Source: Pomphorhynchus laevis
Taxonomy: Eukaryota; Acanthocephala; Palaeacanthocephala; Echinorhynchida; Pomphorhynchidae
Direction of reading: 5' to 3'
Assembly: GCA_012934845.2 (NCBI GenBank)
Contig: WNNJ02000543.1
Location: 434,001-498,000, forward strand
Length of the DNA stretch: 64,000 nucleotides
Shown here in pieces: positions 1 to 10,105 of the stretch (position 1 is the first letter of the stretch; each line of letters starts with the position of its first letter). The notes beneath the pieces were generated by a model. That model ran no database searches. It had not been told where the DNA came from and saw only the letters and a list, made by a program, of their open reading frames with translations. The position numbers and the translations under genes were made by a program.

Positions 1-713
1 CATTCTTCGATCATTAAATGATACTATTACCGCATACTAAATCATTTAATGTGATCACTTATGTTCCTGCAATTTATAATCCTTTTTTAATGTTTACATT
101 TATTTACTCAAGATTTGTTTTGTTTGCATTACTCTAAAATTATTTATTGATTCGTAATTTTCGATATTCACTGGTATCATCGTTAGATTGTAAGTATTAG
201 ATTATAACCAAGAATAGTCCAACTGACAATTCTTGGTTATATAAGTACTTTTCAGTGCTTATTAAAATTTAAAATTAAAATTTTCCTGATTATCTTTACG
301 TAAAAAAAGTGTTTTATGAATGCAGGATGATATAAGTTTGCGTGCTACCACACGCCCACTAGAGCCGATGAATTCTGCTCAAACCGGTCGCTTTGCCGGG
401 TTTTGTCATAATTTTTGTCTTCTCTGAGACCAAAATTTAATGTTTTCTCTGTATTATTATTTGTTTTGTTTGCATATTACGAAATTTAAGTATCAAAAAA
501 TAATCCATTTCCGAGTAATGTGCAAACACATTACACATACACGAACCACATTGGAAATCCAGAAAATTCAGTAAACTAATTTTCAAATTGACACTTAGCA
601 AGGTCAGATACCATAACACTTGATTTCTAATTTCAAAATAAAAATTATTAAGTTATTGTAATGATGAATGACACAATGTTTGTTAAATAAGAAAACAGAA
701 AAGAAAAAGGATT
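1..713. other. AT-rich intergenic DNA
   Basis: No gene is recognised here. The stretch holds one clear palindrome at 204-240 and a short GC-richer patch at 340-403. That patch has two small hairpins: GCGTG/CACGC at 340-355 and AAACCGG/CCGGGTTT at 381-403. They could belong to a short repeat or RNA, but nothing identifies them. Confidence 0.5.
204..240. repeat. Short palindromic hairpin, dispersed
   Basis: An inverted repeat with 16-base arms (ATAACCAAGAATAGTC and its near-complement) around a 5-base spacer. A closely related hairpin with the same CCAAGAATAGTC core lies at 45837-45879, so this is probably a dispersed foldback repeat and not chance. Confidence 0.6.
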
Positions 714-974
714 TATAAATAATTATTGGAGCTGGATCAAAGGAAAGACGAAATTATTTTTGATATTTCGCTAACTTCTGTTAGCATCTTCAGAAAACTA
801 CTGAAGATGTAATTTTCTGAAGATGTAATTTTCTGAAGATGTAATTTTCTTTTTAATTCATTTGATAAATTAAAAAATTAATTTAAATATTTTTCTGAAG
901 ATGCTAACAGAAGTTAGCGAAATATCAAAAATAATTTCATCTTTCCTTTGATCCAGATCCAGCAATTATTTATC
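714..974. mobile_element. MITE-like foldback element
   Basis: Two inverted arms of about 84 bases (714-797 and 891-974) match closely and flank an AT-rich centre of about 95 bases. Both arms contain the internal hairpin GCTAAC-agaa-GTTAGC. There is no coding capacity, so this is a non-autonomous foldback or MITE-type insert. A target-site duplication cannot be separated from the arm ends by eye. Confidence 0.65.
802..849. repeat. 3 x 16-bp tandem repeat
   Basis: Three exact copies of TGAAGATGTAATTTTC lie in the loop of the foldback element. The unit begins with the sequence that ends the element's arm, so it probably arose by slippage from the arm. Confidence 0.85.
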
Positions 975-1047
975 AATAATGGATCAGTATCAACAATTTA
1001 AAAAAGATTCAAATGGAAAATTACATTATAGTCATATATGTAAAAAA

Positions 1048-1287
1048 TTTAAAGGAATGGAATTCGATTTTTATTTTAAAAACGTTACAACGCTTAGATG
1101 TAACGTTTAGATTACAACGTTTAGGTACACCAACGTTGACTTACTTGACGATGGCAGGAGTACATCAACGTTGACGAGTGTACATCATCGTCAGTACATC
1201 AACGTTGATGTACCTGACGATGACGGGATTACTCGTCAAAATATTGTAAAGCTTTTGAAATAAAAATCGAATTCCACTCATTTAAAT
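1048..1287. repeat. Nested palindromic foldback insert
   Basis: Outer inverted arms of about 43 bases (1048-1090 and 1245-1287, sharing GGAATTCGATTTTTATT-like sequence) enclose a smaller palindrome centred near 1204 (1185-1223). The interior repeats TACATCAACGTTGA several times. A 14-base direct repeat, AGTCATATATGTAA, lies outside at 1030-1043 and 1320-1333 and may be a target duplication. No coding capacity is seen. Confidence 0.6.
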
Positions 1288-1398
1288 CTTTTATTATGAT
1301 TGGGAATTCTACATACAAAAGTCATATATGTAATTAAGTTAAATCAATTAATTAGATTGAAAAGTTAGTTCCTTAATATTGAGTTCTAACGAAGAATT

Positions 1399-3393
1399 AT
1401 GCTTATTAAAGAACTGGCAGAAGTTGATGCGTACTGGCATCTGCCTTCTAAGCTTACGGCGGAACGATGCCCAATAATCGAATTTGACATTATCAACTTT
1501 ACAGAAGCAAATACAATAGCCTGTAGCGATCGATTATGTGATATTATATCTAAGATAAAGCTCGACAGATTAAAATTGATAAGAAGCAATTGTGACGGAG
1601 AAGGAAGTACCACGCTACGATGTGGACTTATCCCACAATATATTTCAGAGTCGTTTACGGAGAAAGTAAAAGCCCTACAAGAATACATAGATAAAAACTC
1701 TGTCGGGTGTTTTCTAATTGTACAAAACAATAATCTTACACCGTATTTGAAATTCAGATCTCAGGATTATTCGTTGTATATAGATGGGGAAATTGAATCG
1801 TTTTCAAGCTTGATTACGACGAGTGACTTGCCGAATAGTCAACAGTTGTCAAAGTTGACACGGAAAATATCGGATATATGTAAAAAGCATGTATTTTCGA
1901 AACAACTTCAAATCGAAGAATCCATTCTTGAATGTGAACTCAACCAGATACCGCGGTTTAAAAGTATGATTAAAAAAGCATGGATACTTAGAGCAATGAC
2001 GAACGATATTACATCTGTAAAAATCGGAAAGGAGGTCGTCGATCAATCTTTACAGAATCTAAAATATAACAGCGATAATGATGATATGTTTCAGATATTT
2101 TCACATAGCTTGCTTGATATATGTTTGACAATGATTATGGTGTCGAATGAGAAATTCAGTAAATCTGCCGAATCCCTTTTCACACAATATATGGTGATGC
2201 TGTCGTCCGATATAATCGATTTACCAAAAAAACGTACTTCGTTTTTGAGAGCGCAATTTGCTGTGCTTATGTGCAAAATGTTCGATCAAAGCCAATTTAC
2301 TACAACCTTTCATCCTGGATTGTACCTGGCCGAATACGACCCATCTGCGTCAATAATTTTCTTTTCAAATACTAAATCTAAAAGGGCAACTCGATTTCTA
2401 GAAGATAGCATATCTATAGAACGCTCCATTGATAACGCGATGAGGGAAGATGAAATAAATGCCACTGTAGATTTCTGTCAATATGACCGTACATTCATTG
2501 GATATCCAGTACAAATTCCAGTAATTGTGACATTTCAACGATTACCGAATACAGGTAATAGCAAAGAGATTTACTTAAAAGTACGAAATAGCCAAAAGGT
2601 TTATTCTGTTGACGTTTCCATGTTTACCCAGATTATTTACGTGGAATTTACTTCCCAAAGAAGTGTAGACCAGATTGACGTATGTTTAATGCGATCACTA
2701 GATCACGGCAACATTGAACCGTTAGTTTCAGCTAACTTCCTAATAAATAGTGATCTTCCGTTCACGATAAAAAGGTGTTCATTCGATAAAACAATAGTTG
2801 ATATAACCTGCATACACTGTAATTCGATTTTTATAAAATATGATGGTCAAGTGTGTGAACTATCTAAGTTTGAAACACTTACAATTTCTACCGAACAGAA
2901 TACGATAATTTGGGGATGGATGGCAGACAAATTGGAGTATCCTGTAAAGTTTGATATCATAAAGGAAGTTTTATTGCCAAATAGTTCTTTAGATCGAGAA
3001 ACTAATAAGAAAGATGTAATGAAAGGGAATCTAACGATTCAGTATAAATGTCCATCGTATTGTGTTAAGTCTGACAGATTTGCAGCAACAATTCAGATTT
3101 CTAATTCGAGTTTAAACGACGCTATTACCGTTCAGCTTAAATTCTCAGACACGAACAATTTTAAGTGGATTGGAAATCTGAGTTGTTGTCTGGTAATTGA
3201 GCCTCAGAGCTCAGATGAAGTCCCAGTTGAATTGTTACCTATTGATTCCGGATTAATCGATCTTCCTCCTATTAGCGTACATGCAAGCATAACTAATATG
3301 TGTTCTGGCGAACATGAGGAATTCAATTTCACTGCCTATTCAAATAGCGAAAAGAAAATTATGTCTACAACAAACAAAATAGTATTTGTCTAA
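1399..3393 (+). CDS. Putative TRAPP-complex subunit (TRAPPC10/11-like), 664 aa
   Basis: A single open frame of 664 codons with no sign of introns, in sequence less AT-rich than its flanks. It starts at the first ATG of the frame. The N-terminal half looks helical. The C-terminal third (about residues 480-664) is rich in beta strands and has the pattern 'SDRFAATIQISN...VIEPQSSDEVPVELLPIDSGLIDLPPISV'. That pattern is like the beta-sandwich C-terminus of large TRAPP tethering subunits, which act in ER-Golgi and Golgi traffic. Family members are usually much longer (over 1,000 residues), so the gene would be short or divergent. No catalytic motif, signal peptide or membrane segment is seen. The functional call is an inference from this C-terminal resemblance only. 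That it is a real host gene is more certain, given its length and its lack of retroelement motifs. Confidence 0.45.
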   Translation: MLIKELAEVDAYWHLPSKLTAERCPIIEFDIINFTEANTIACSDRLCDIISKIKLDRLKLIRSNCDGEGSTTLRCGLIPQYISESFTEKVKALQEYIDKNSVGCFLIVQNNNLTPYLKFRSQDYSLYIDGEIESFSSLITTSDLPNSQQLSKLTRKISDICKKHVFSKQLQIEESILECELNQIPRFKSMIKKAWILRAMTNDITSVKIGKEVVDQSLQNLKYNSDNDDMFQIFSHSLLDICLTMIMVSNEKFSKSAESLFTQYMVMLSSDIIDLPKKRTSFLRAQFAVLMCKMFDQSQFTTTFHPGLYLAEYDPSASIIFFSNTKSKRATRFLEDSISIERSIDNAMREDEINATVDFCQYDRTFIGYPVQIPVIVTFQRLPNTGNSKEIYLKVRNSQKVYSVDVSMFTQIIYVEFTSQRSVDQIDVCLMRSLDHGNIEPLVSANFLINSDLPFTIKRCSFDKTIVDITCIHCNSIFIKYDGQVCELSKFETLTISTEQNTIIWGWMADKLEYPVKFDIIKEVLLPNSSLDRETNKKDVMKGNLTIQYKCPSYCVKSDRFAATIQISNSSLNDAITVQLKFSDTNNFKWIGNLSCCLVIEPQSSDEVPVELLPIDSGLIDLPPISVHASITNMCSGEHEEFNFTAYSNSEKKIMSTTNKIVFV

Positions 3394-3714
3394 AAAAATA
3401 TTGAATACAAACAGTTTTCGTTTTAAAGTAAAAACTTTTTAATACATTTGTTTTTAAAATATCATATTCTATATAAGTGACATGTAAACAAGTTATTAAA
3501 TGATCAAAAGACTAAAGGATTTTGCAATACTTCACATTACAGTGCCAGAATTATTGTTAAACAATCTATTAAGCAATCGATCTATTATATAATGTTTAAG
3601 AATTATAGAAATTTCGAGCATTATTTCCTCATAGCACACTGTTTACGCTTTTTTAAACCACTTAGCTGATATAGCCTTGATTCGTTAACGTGAGTGCTCT
3701 TTCAACTATATCAA
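3394..3714. other. Intergenic DNA after the TRAPP-like gene
   Basis: AT-rich, with no gene and no strong polyadenylation signal recognised. It ends where the 3' tail of LINE copy A1 (minus strand) begins. Confidence 0.4.
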
Positions 3715-4725
3715 AAAAGGATCTATTTTTACGTGAAAAATGCGTAACGGCGCACGCTTACATGACCATAAGAAAATAAAACAAAAATCATGTTTCGAGA
3801 ACTTGGGAACGGATGTGTTATTTGAATATGATAAAGAATAAACTACGGCGGATGTCGAGACGGAGCTAATTTAAGGCGAGGTGGCGGCGGTTAGGTAGGA
3901 TCGGAGATCGTAGTTGTTGGAGTAATTCAGGACGTGAAGTAAGAGAGAATGAAGGGAACATAGCGATAGAGAGGTGGGGTGACTGTCGTCTAAGAAAGCG
4001 AGATTGATGAAAGATGGGGAGCCGATAACGATGAGATGAAAAGTTACGAGAAGGCGAAGTTGGATGCGGACTTGGATGTTAGGCCAGGCGAGTGGGACAA
4101 AATGTGTGGATGTGTGGTAAAAGCAACGGAGACGTAGGAACACTCGAACGGCAGAGTTAATGATGCGTTGTGGGAGTAGGACGATGGATTGTTGAGAATT
4201 GGCGAAAAGGCTGAGGCAGTAATTGATATTAGGGAAGAGAAGCGGTGAAATAAGATGCATTCAATAATAGAAGTCGATAAGAGGCGGATACGGCGGATGT
4301 CATGGAGAATTAAGATAAGACAAAGATTAAAGCAAGACAAAGAGGAGCAAGAAAGGGTTGAGTAAAAAGTATGCCAGAGAGACTTTGAGTTGAATGAAGT
4401 GATGATTTTATGCTGCCAGAAAGAGTTGCATTTGGTACGCGGTAGGTTGAGATAAGACCGGCCAATAGCAAGATAGGAATTACTGAGAGACGACGTGAGC
4501 GAACGAATATCACGTCTGAGAGAGCGTCAATATACTCAAAAAAGCATGGCGGATTCGACATTTAAGAGTAGGCATTGGATGTCAATTCATGGGGCACAGT
4601 GCAAGCAACGGTGAGTGTGAGACTTGAAGGGCAACAGAAGATCGAGAGTGGATGTGAATTCAGAGTCGAAAAGAAAGGCGAGATCGTGAGATGATGATGT
4701 TATCGTGAGGAGATAATGATGTCAT
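3715..4725 (-). mobile_element. L2/CR1-like LINE family A, copy A1 (internally deleted)
   Basis: Read on the minus strand, this holds part of the endonuclease-RT linker (4725 to about 4325) joined directly to the C-terminal end of the reverse transcriptase (about 4320-3871). A 3' tail follows, with the family's GGTCATGTAAGCGTG motif near 3760. The RT palm is missing, so this is an internally deleted copy. The C-terminal piece matches copy A3 at 40779-41255 nearly residue for residue. Several frame breaks are present, so it is not functional. Confidence 0.8.
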
Positions 4726-7345
4726 TTTTCCTGGTCGAACCCACATTTGGAGGGGATTCGATTAAGGAAAATACGAGAGACTGAAGAGGACATTGTTATT
4801 ATGTAGACAACGTTACGAGCATAGTTCAGAGTTGCTGACAAATTGATAGTCGAAATAAAAGAAAAAGAGCAAAACAAAAACAAATCAGTCAACAATTTAG
4901 AATAATCTGTCGTTTAAAGAGCTCACGAGTCGCCGCATTTACAATATCATCGCTTAAACGATTCCATACATTTATTATTCGTTGTCCAAATTGAATCGTC
5001 CTAGAATGTACTATTCATCGGTGACTAAGATAAAACGAGTGACCTCGCAAAGCTCGAGTTGATCGAATGTTGAAGAGCTCACGCAACACATGGTGTTCAT
5101 TGTGAAATACCTCCTATACAAGACACAGATCCCGCGAGTCACGAATATCACATAACGACTGCATATTTAAAATCCGAAGACGGTCCTCGTAAGGAAGTTC
5201 TCTCAAAGAATGTACTAACTTTGTTATCTTACGTAGCACCTTCTCAAGTTAAGTAATCTCATCTCTGGTTCGAGGGTATGAACATTGAGAAGCATATAAC
5301 AAATGACTTAGTACAAAAGCGTTTTCAAGAACTCAAAAAGAACATGGACTCACATAGCTGAATGATCGGCGAAGGAAACTAACCATACGCATGGCCTTCG
5401 AACAAATGTACTCAGTATTTTGGCGAGTGGATAAATCATCCGTTATCAATACGCCAAGATCTTTATAGCTCAAAACCAATTTAATCACTCGATCCCCGAG
5501 ATTATATATCGGCACTGGAACAATATTACGTAATCGAATGTGCATGCAAGTGCACTTCGAGGCATTAACAGACAGACCATTAGAACGTACCCACTTAAAA
5601 ACCGTGTCAATATCTGATTGAAGAATGTTACGATCATAATCCGACTTGATGGCTCTCCAAATTTTTAAATCGTCTGCAAATAATAATGAATGCGAACTTA
5701 TTACACTGGGGAGATCGTTGATGAAAATACAAAACAGCAAAGGACCCAATACAGGCCCTTGCGGGACACCGGCATTAACTGGATAATGCTCGGAAAGGGT
5801 ACCGTGAATGGCGACCTGGTATGTGCGACCAGAAAGAAAGTCGCATATCCAACGAATGATAATTGGATTGATTTTTAATGCACTCATCTTCATAATCAAC
5901 TTATCATGGGGTACATGATCAAATGCGTTGGAGAAGTCAAAAAATATGACATCGACAGCATACCCCTCATCCACTATGGAACCCCAACTTTCCTGTGCCA
6001 ATAAAAGGTTGGTTACTGTGGAACAGTTTTTACGGAATCCGTGCTGATTAGTAGAAAGTAACCTGTATGATTCTAGGTAGTTACTGATTATCCGATAAAG
6101 TAATCTCTCTAATACACGACACGATACAGAGGTTAAACTAACCGGTCGGTAGTTATCTACACATGATCGATCACCTTTCTTATGAAGCGGCTTAATGATA
6201 GAGCGTTTCCATGCATTCGGGACTATACCGTAATATAATGATGCTATAAATATCCTATATAAAGGCGCAGCAATGACATCATGAAGATTCTTCAGACATA
6301 TTGAGGGAAGTAAATCTGGGTAAATCGAGCCCGACGGTTTCATTTGTCTAAACTCTTTTATAACATCTTGAACTGTGAACAAGTGAAGAATATCAAAAAT
6401 TGACGGATTAATACGAGTAATTTCTATACGAAGAGAAGTAGTAGCTGTTACGAGAAATTCACGGCCAAATGCAGTAGCAATATCGAAATGATCTACTAGA
6501 GTGCGTCCATTGTTTCCAATGATAGAGCTAGAAGGTCGAACATTACTTTTAAAATTTGCATATTTAAATAATATGTTAGGATTGTTGGCTGACTTTCCTA
6601 CCAGTACTTGTTCAAATTGCCGCTTTTCAAGTCTCTTGAGATATGTGAAATGATTCCGACACTTTTTAAATGACCTATAATCAGTTTCTCCATGCATATA
6701 CCTTACGAATTTTTGCTTCTTGGATCTCAATGCCTCCTGAAGCTCCTTATCAAACCATGGATTTGTGCGTGCACGGGCAGTTGCTACCTACGAGGTGAGA
6801 AACGTAGAAGGAGCGATATCATTAGGGTTTCAAATTGTTGCCAAGATGATTTAACTCCAAAAATCAATGGATCATACCAATTGGTACCAAGAGAAATTGA
6901 CGTACTAAGCTGAAATTAGTTTTGAAACATTGTACTGGCAAGCATATAGACTCAGATTGTGGCAATATATTAGATAAGTTTGTATTAAAGCGAATAACAG
7001 AATGATCAGAGCTGCCTAAAGGATCCAAATATGTTATACCAGTGACCAAATATTTATCGGAAGACAAATATCAAGCAAAGATTGATGGTCTCCATAGAAA
7101 CGAGTAAACATTGAGACATGTTGAGTTAGATTAAGAAAATTAATAGTATCAAGGAATACTGATGAATAATTATTGTTATCTAAGCATATGTATTTAGTCC
7201 AGTCTATAGAAGGCATATTTAGATAACCCACTACTACCACATTACTACGGGATCTAAACTTTAATAATATATCAACTATGGAACAAATATCAATTCTTGG
7301 ACTACGATATATAAGACCAATAGTAACTAACACATTACCCGACAA
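4726..7345 (-). mobile_element. CR1-like LINE B (endonuclease-RT), 5'-truncated
   Basis: Minus strand. An AP-type endonuclease remnant lies at 7345 to about 6860, with 'VVVGYLNMPSIDW' and later 'GSSDHSVIRFN', matching the catalytic GDFN and SDH boxes of LINE endonucleases. A linker with 'NPWFDKELQEALRSKKQKF' follows, then a long RT frame at 6730-5333. The protein C-terminus, out of frame, lies near 4960-4890 ('GQRIINVWNRLSDDIVNAA'). That is the typical LINE ORF2 ending. The 3' sequence to about 4726 has no coding sign. A few frameshifts interrupt ORF2. The 5' end is lost at 7345, where a chimeric piece of family A begins. Confidence 0.8.
5333..6730 (-). CDS. Reverse transcriptase of LINE B, 465 aa fragment
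   Basis: This frame carries most of a non-LTR reverse transcriptase. It has fingers ('PLHKKGDRSCVDNYRPVSLTS'), palm motif A ('VIFFDFSNAFDHVPHDKL'), motif B ('AGVPQGPVLGPLLFCIFINDLP') and the catalytic box 'LLFADDLKIW'. Thumb sequence follows ('YKDLGVLITDDLS'). The order and spacing are those of CR1/L2-group LINEs, which copy their RNA by target-primed reverse transcription. The frame is open through all core motifs but is cut off before the C-terminus by a frame change near 5333. The endonuclease upstream is in other frames. The annotated start is an internal methionine, not a real initiation site. Confidence 0.85.
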   Translation of the reverse strand: MRSKKQKFVRYMHGETDYRSFKKCRNHFTYLKRLEKRQFEQVLVGKSANNPNILFKYANFKSNVRPSSSIIGNNGRTLVDHFDIATAFGREFLVTATTSLRIEITRINPSIFDILHLFTVQDVIKEFRQMKPSGSIYPDLLPSICLKNLHDVIAAPLYRIFIASLYYGIVPNAWKRSIIKPLHKKGDRSCVDNYRPVSLTSVSCRVLERLLYRIISNYLESYRLLSTNQHGFRKNCSTVTNLLLAQESWGSIVDEGYAVDVIFFDFSNAFDHVPHDKLIMKMSALKINPIIIRWICDFLSGRTYQVAIHGTLSEHYPVNAGVPQGPVLGPLLFCIFINDLPSVISSHSLLFADDLKIWRAIKSDYDRNILQSDIDTVFKWVRSNGLSVNASKCTCMHIRLRNIVPVPIYNLGDRVIKLVLSYKDLGVLITDDLSTRQNTEYICSKAMRMVSFLRRSFSYVSPCSF

Positions 7346-7615
7346 TAATATATCGCCCCATAGTGTTTCTGTGCCATCAGTTTAAATCGTTGGGAGAGGA
7401 CAGAGGACGTGTGAGAGCGATGGCTAAAAACAATTTTTAGAAGAGGGGGCTGAGAAGGATTATATTGAGAAGAATTGTTTAGGCTGGTAAATGCAACAGG
7501 AGAGATGTCGTTAAAAACGGATGGTTTATCCGCAGAAACAAGTCTGCAGAAATGACGAATAATCATTGGCATTGATATTGCACGGCGAAGAGGAGCGAAC
7601 AAGGACTGATTTTAG
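7346..7615 (-). mobile_element. Scrambled family A scrap (linker plus ORF1 pieces)
   Basis: In minus-strand sense, a linker piece (about 7612-7555, matching 8820-8885) is followed by an ORF1 piece (about 7545-7380, matching 10245-10410, with 'SPVAFTSLNNSSQ..PPLLKIVFSHRSH'). Both are in sense orientation but in reversed order relative to the intact element, and they follow an RT C-terminal piece. This suggests template switching or serial rearrangement. Confidence 0.7.
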
Positions 7616-7904
7616 GGAAAAGAAGCGATGAAAAAAGATACATACAAGAACGGAAGTTGATAAGGGGACGGATATGGCGGATGTCACGGAGAATAAAGTT
7701 AAATGAGCGGACCTTGTCACGGACGAATGGTTTAAGGGAAAGGTAATCATCGAAATGGAAGCCTAAGAAAGTGAGATTGTGGACTATGGGGATGATCGAT
7801 GAGGCAAAATATACAGTGGGAGGAGATATGTTTGGTTTACGGGGGAGGATCCACATTATTTTGGACTTTTCGGGGTTTAGAACGAGATGGAGATTGGAGA
7901 GAAG

Positions 7905-8330
7905 TTAGTAGATAAAAGAAAGACAGTTGGAGGCAGAAATGCCGATATCGTGTATGCGATGTGCGGGTGCATGAGCATAGATTAGAATGTCATCGGCGTA
8001 TTGCATGACGTTAAAGGAGTAAGGTTTGATAAACGGAGAGAGATCGCCAAGCAGAAGAGAGAAAAGCAGGGGACCTAGGACTGAACCTTGTGGGACCCCG
8101 CAAAAAATAGGGATGGGAGGGGAGGATGATGAATTAGAACAGACGCGAAAGGAACGGTCGGATAGATATGAGGCGAACCAAGCTACGGAGGAGGAAGAAA
8201 AGCCGTAATCATAACGAAGGCGAGAAAGGAGGACGGAGTGGTCGACAATGTCGAATGCGGAGGAGAGGTCGAGGGAGATGAGAACACTATATAGAGCCTT
8301 GTCTCGAGAAATGAGTAAGTCGTTGTACAC
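7905..8330 (-). pseudogene. RT palm of family A, copy A2
   Basis: This frame holds RT motif A ('LDLSSAFDIVDHSVLLSRL'), motif B ('CGVPQGSVLGPLLFSLLLGDLSP') and the catalytic box 'VMQYADDILIYAH'. It is nearly identical to 40091-40561 in copy A3. A frame change separates it from the upstream endonuclease-linker frame and from the downstream C-terminal frame (7856-7563). It is therefore one segment of a broken ORF2. Confidence 0.85.
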
Positions 8331-8517
8331 TTTTATGCATGCGATTTCTGTCGAGTGATTAGAGCGGAAAGCGGATTGGAAAGGAGGGTACAGATTGGAT
8401 GAGGAGAGATAAGCGTTGATTTGTATTAAGATGAGGCGTTCTAAGAGCTTAGAAAGAGTAGGGAGTAGTGAAATGGGGCGATAGCTAGAAGGAAGGGAGG
8501 GGTCGAGCGATTGTTTC

Positions 8518-10065
8518 TTAAGGAAGGGGACGAACGATTGCGGATTTCCAGTGTGAAGGGAAGATACGACTGCGGATGGACGAGTTAAACAAGGTTGTGA
8601 GAAATGGGGATATCGATGAGCATATAGATTTTAATATGTGAGTAGGCAGGGGATCGGCAGGTGAGGTTTTGTTGGGCAAGGACATGAGGACAGATGATAC
8701 TTCTGTAGGTGAGACAGGGAGAAGATGAAAGAGTTCCGGAAGGATGAGAGTAGACTGGGCAGAGTGGGATAGGATGGAGACCGGGGTGTGAGAGAGCAAC
8801 GTGGATACTTTAGTCTGGAGAAATGACGAATAATCATTGGCATTGATGTTGCATGGCGAAGAGGAGCGAGCAAGGATTGAGTTAAAAGTATGCCAGAGAG
8901 TCTTAGAGTTGAATGAAGTGATGATTTTATGCTGCCAGAAGGAGTTGCATTTGGTACGTAGTAGGTTGAGATGAGACCGGCGAAGAGCAAGATAGGAATC
9001 ACGGAAAGACGGAGTGATCGAGCGGAAATCACGTCTGAGAGAGCGGTGATAGACTCGAAAAGCATGGCGGAGTCGACGCTTTGAGAGTAGGCATTGGATG
9101 TCAAACCATGGGGCACGGTGCAAGCGACGGTGTGGGTGAGACTTGAAGGGCAAGAGAATATCGAGAGTGGATGTGAGTTCAGAGTCGAAAAGAAAGGCGA
9201 GATCGTGAGGAGATGAATATGTTATTGTGGGTAATGATAGAGACGATTTGAGTAAGGCAGAGCGGAGAAGGGAGAGGTCAAGATTTCTCCAAGGGCGACG
9301 TAGGATTGTAGGTGTGTGAGGAGGGGTGTGGTTGCGAGTGAGATCAAGGGTGATAAGAAAGTGATCGGATAGACCAGGATCAGAGATGGACAGTGAGGTG
9401 TAGGCAGCAAAATGATCGGGGACAGCGATGATGTCGAGTGCCCCACCAAGTATATGTGTGGGGGCAGTGGAGATTAGTTTGTAATTGTAGTTGGATAGAA
9501 TGTTGATGAACCGGATGGAATCCGTGGAAGAGGGGCGGTCTAGGCGGATATTGAAGTCGCCTAGAACGAGTGAAGGGATTGAGGACAAAGAACAATGAGA
9601 AAGGAGGTCAGCGAGTTCGGTAAAAAATAAGGCTGTAGGAGCTGATGAACCAGGACGGTATACAATGGCGAGATCTAGAGTGATCGGGTTAGAATAACGA
9701 CAAGTGAGCAATTCAAAAGAGCAAGGACTGAAAGGGGGATTGATTTTGCGAAGAGACGCTGGGTGACGCGCGAATGCGACGATGCCGCCATGATTAGAGA
9801 ATTTAGAAGGGCATGAGCTGAGGGGGCGGGCGGATTCGACTAGGGAGCAACCGGCAGAGAGCAGATGGCGAATGGAAAGGTCGTCGGAATCTGAGTGCCA
9901 GGATTCGGTGAGGCAGAAGAGATCGATGGATTGCTTGGTGAATAGGTTGAGGATAAGATCGGATTTATTGAGAATAGATCTAGTGTTGAGGAGACCGAGG
10001 CGGAAACCGTGTGCTGTGGCGAAAGAGTCTAGTGGAGAAGACACATAGGAGAGATGGAGCGCCAT
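8518..10065 (-). CDS. ORF2 N-terminal part of family A: endonuclease and linker, 515 aa
   Basis: It starts at an ATG about 40 bases after the ORF1 region. Residues about 20-240 form an AP-like endonuclease. The visible motifs are 'GLLNTRSILNKSD' (N-terminal strand), 'LFCLTESWH' (catalytic glutamate), 'SLVLGDFNIRLD', 'THILGGALDIIAV' and 'DPGLSDHFLITLDL' (SDH box). A linker with 'APWFDIQCLLSKRRLRHAFR' follows, then the start of the RT fingers ('PNKTSPADPLPTHILK...SHWKSAIVRPLP'). The endonuclease nicks the target DNA to prime reverse transcription. All endonuclease boxes are intact. The frame ends by frameshift just as the RT core begins, so the protein as encoded lacks the palm. Confidence 0.85.
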   Translation of the reverse strand: MALHLSYVSSPLDSFATAHGFRLGLLNTRSILNKSDLILNLFTKQSIDLFCLTESWHSDSDDLSIRHLLSAGCSLVESARPLSSCPSKFSNHGGIVAFARHPASLRKINPPFSPCSFELLTCRYSNPITLDLAIVYRPGSSAPTALFFTELADLLSHCSLSSIPSLVLGDFNIRLDRPSSTDSIRFINILSNYNYKLISTAPTHILGGALDIIAVPDHFAAYTSLSISDPGLSDHFLITLDLTRNHTPPHTPTILRRPWRNLDLSLLRSALLKSSLSLPTITYSSPHDLAFLFDSELTSTLDILLPFKSHPHRRLHRAPWFDIQCLLSKRRLRHAFRVYHRSLRRDFRSITPSFRDSYLALRRSHLNLLRTKCNSFWQHKIITSFNSKTLWHTFNSILARSSSPCNINANDYSSFLQTKVSTLLSHTPVSILSHSAQSTLILPELFHLLPVSPTEVSSVLMSLPNKTSPADPLPTHILKSICSSISPFLTTLFNSSIRSRIFPSHWKSAIVRPLP

Positions 10066-10105
10066 CGAATTTTTGGACGGGTGTGGACAACTTGAAAATT
10101 TCCGT

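Noticed and set aside
891-974. Hammerhead-like CTGAAGA...GAAA in the foldback arm
   Set aside because: The stem II-like hairpin GCTAAC/GTTAGC is good, but there is an extra base before it and no consistent stem III with a UH site.
1185-1245. Hammerhead-like CTGACGA after the palindrome
   Set aside because: The GAAA box is replaced by AAAA, and the sequence is fully explained by nested palindromes.
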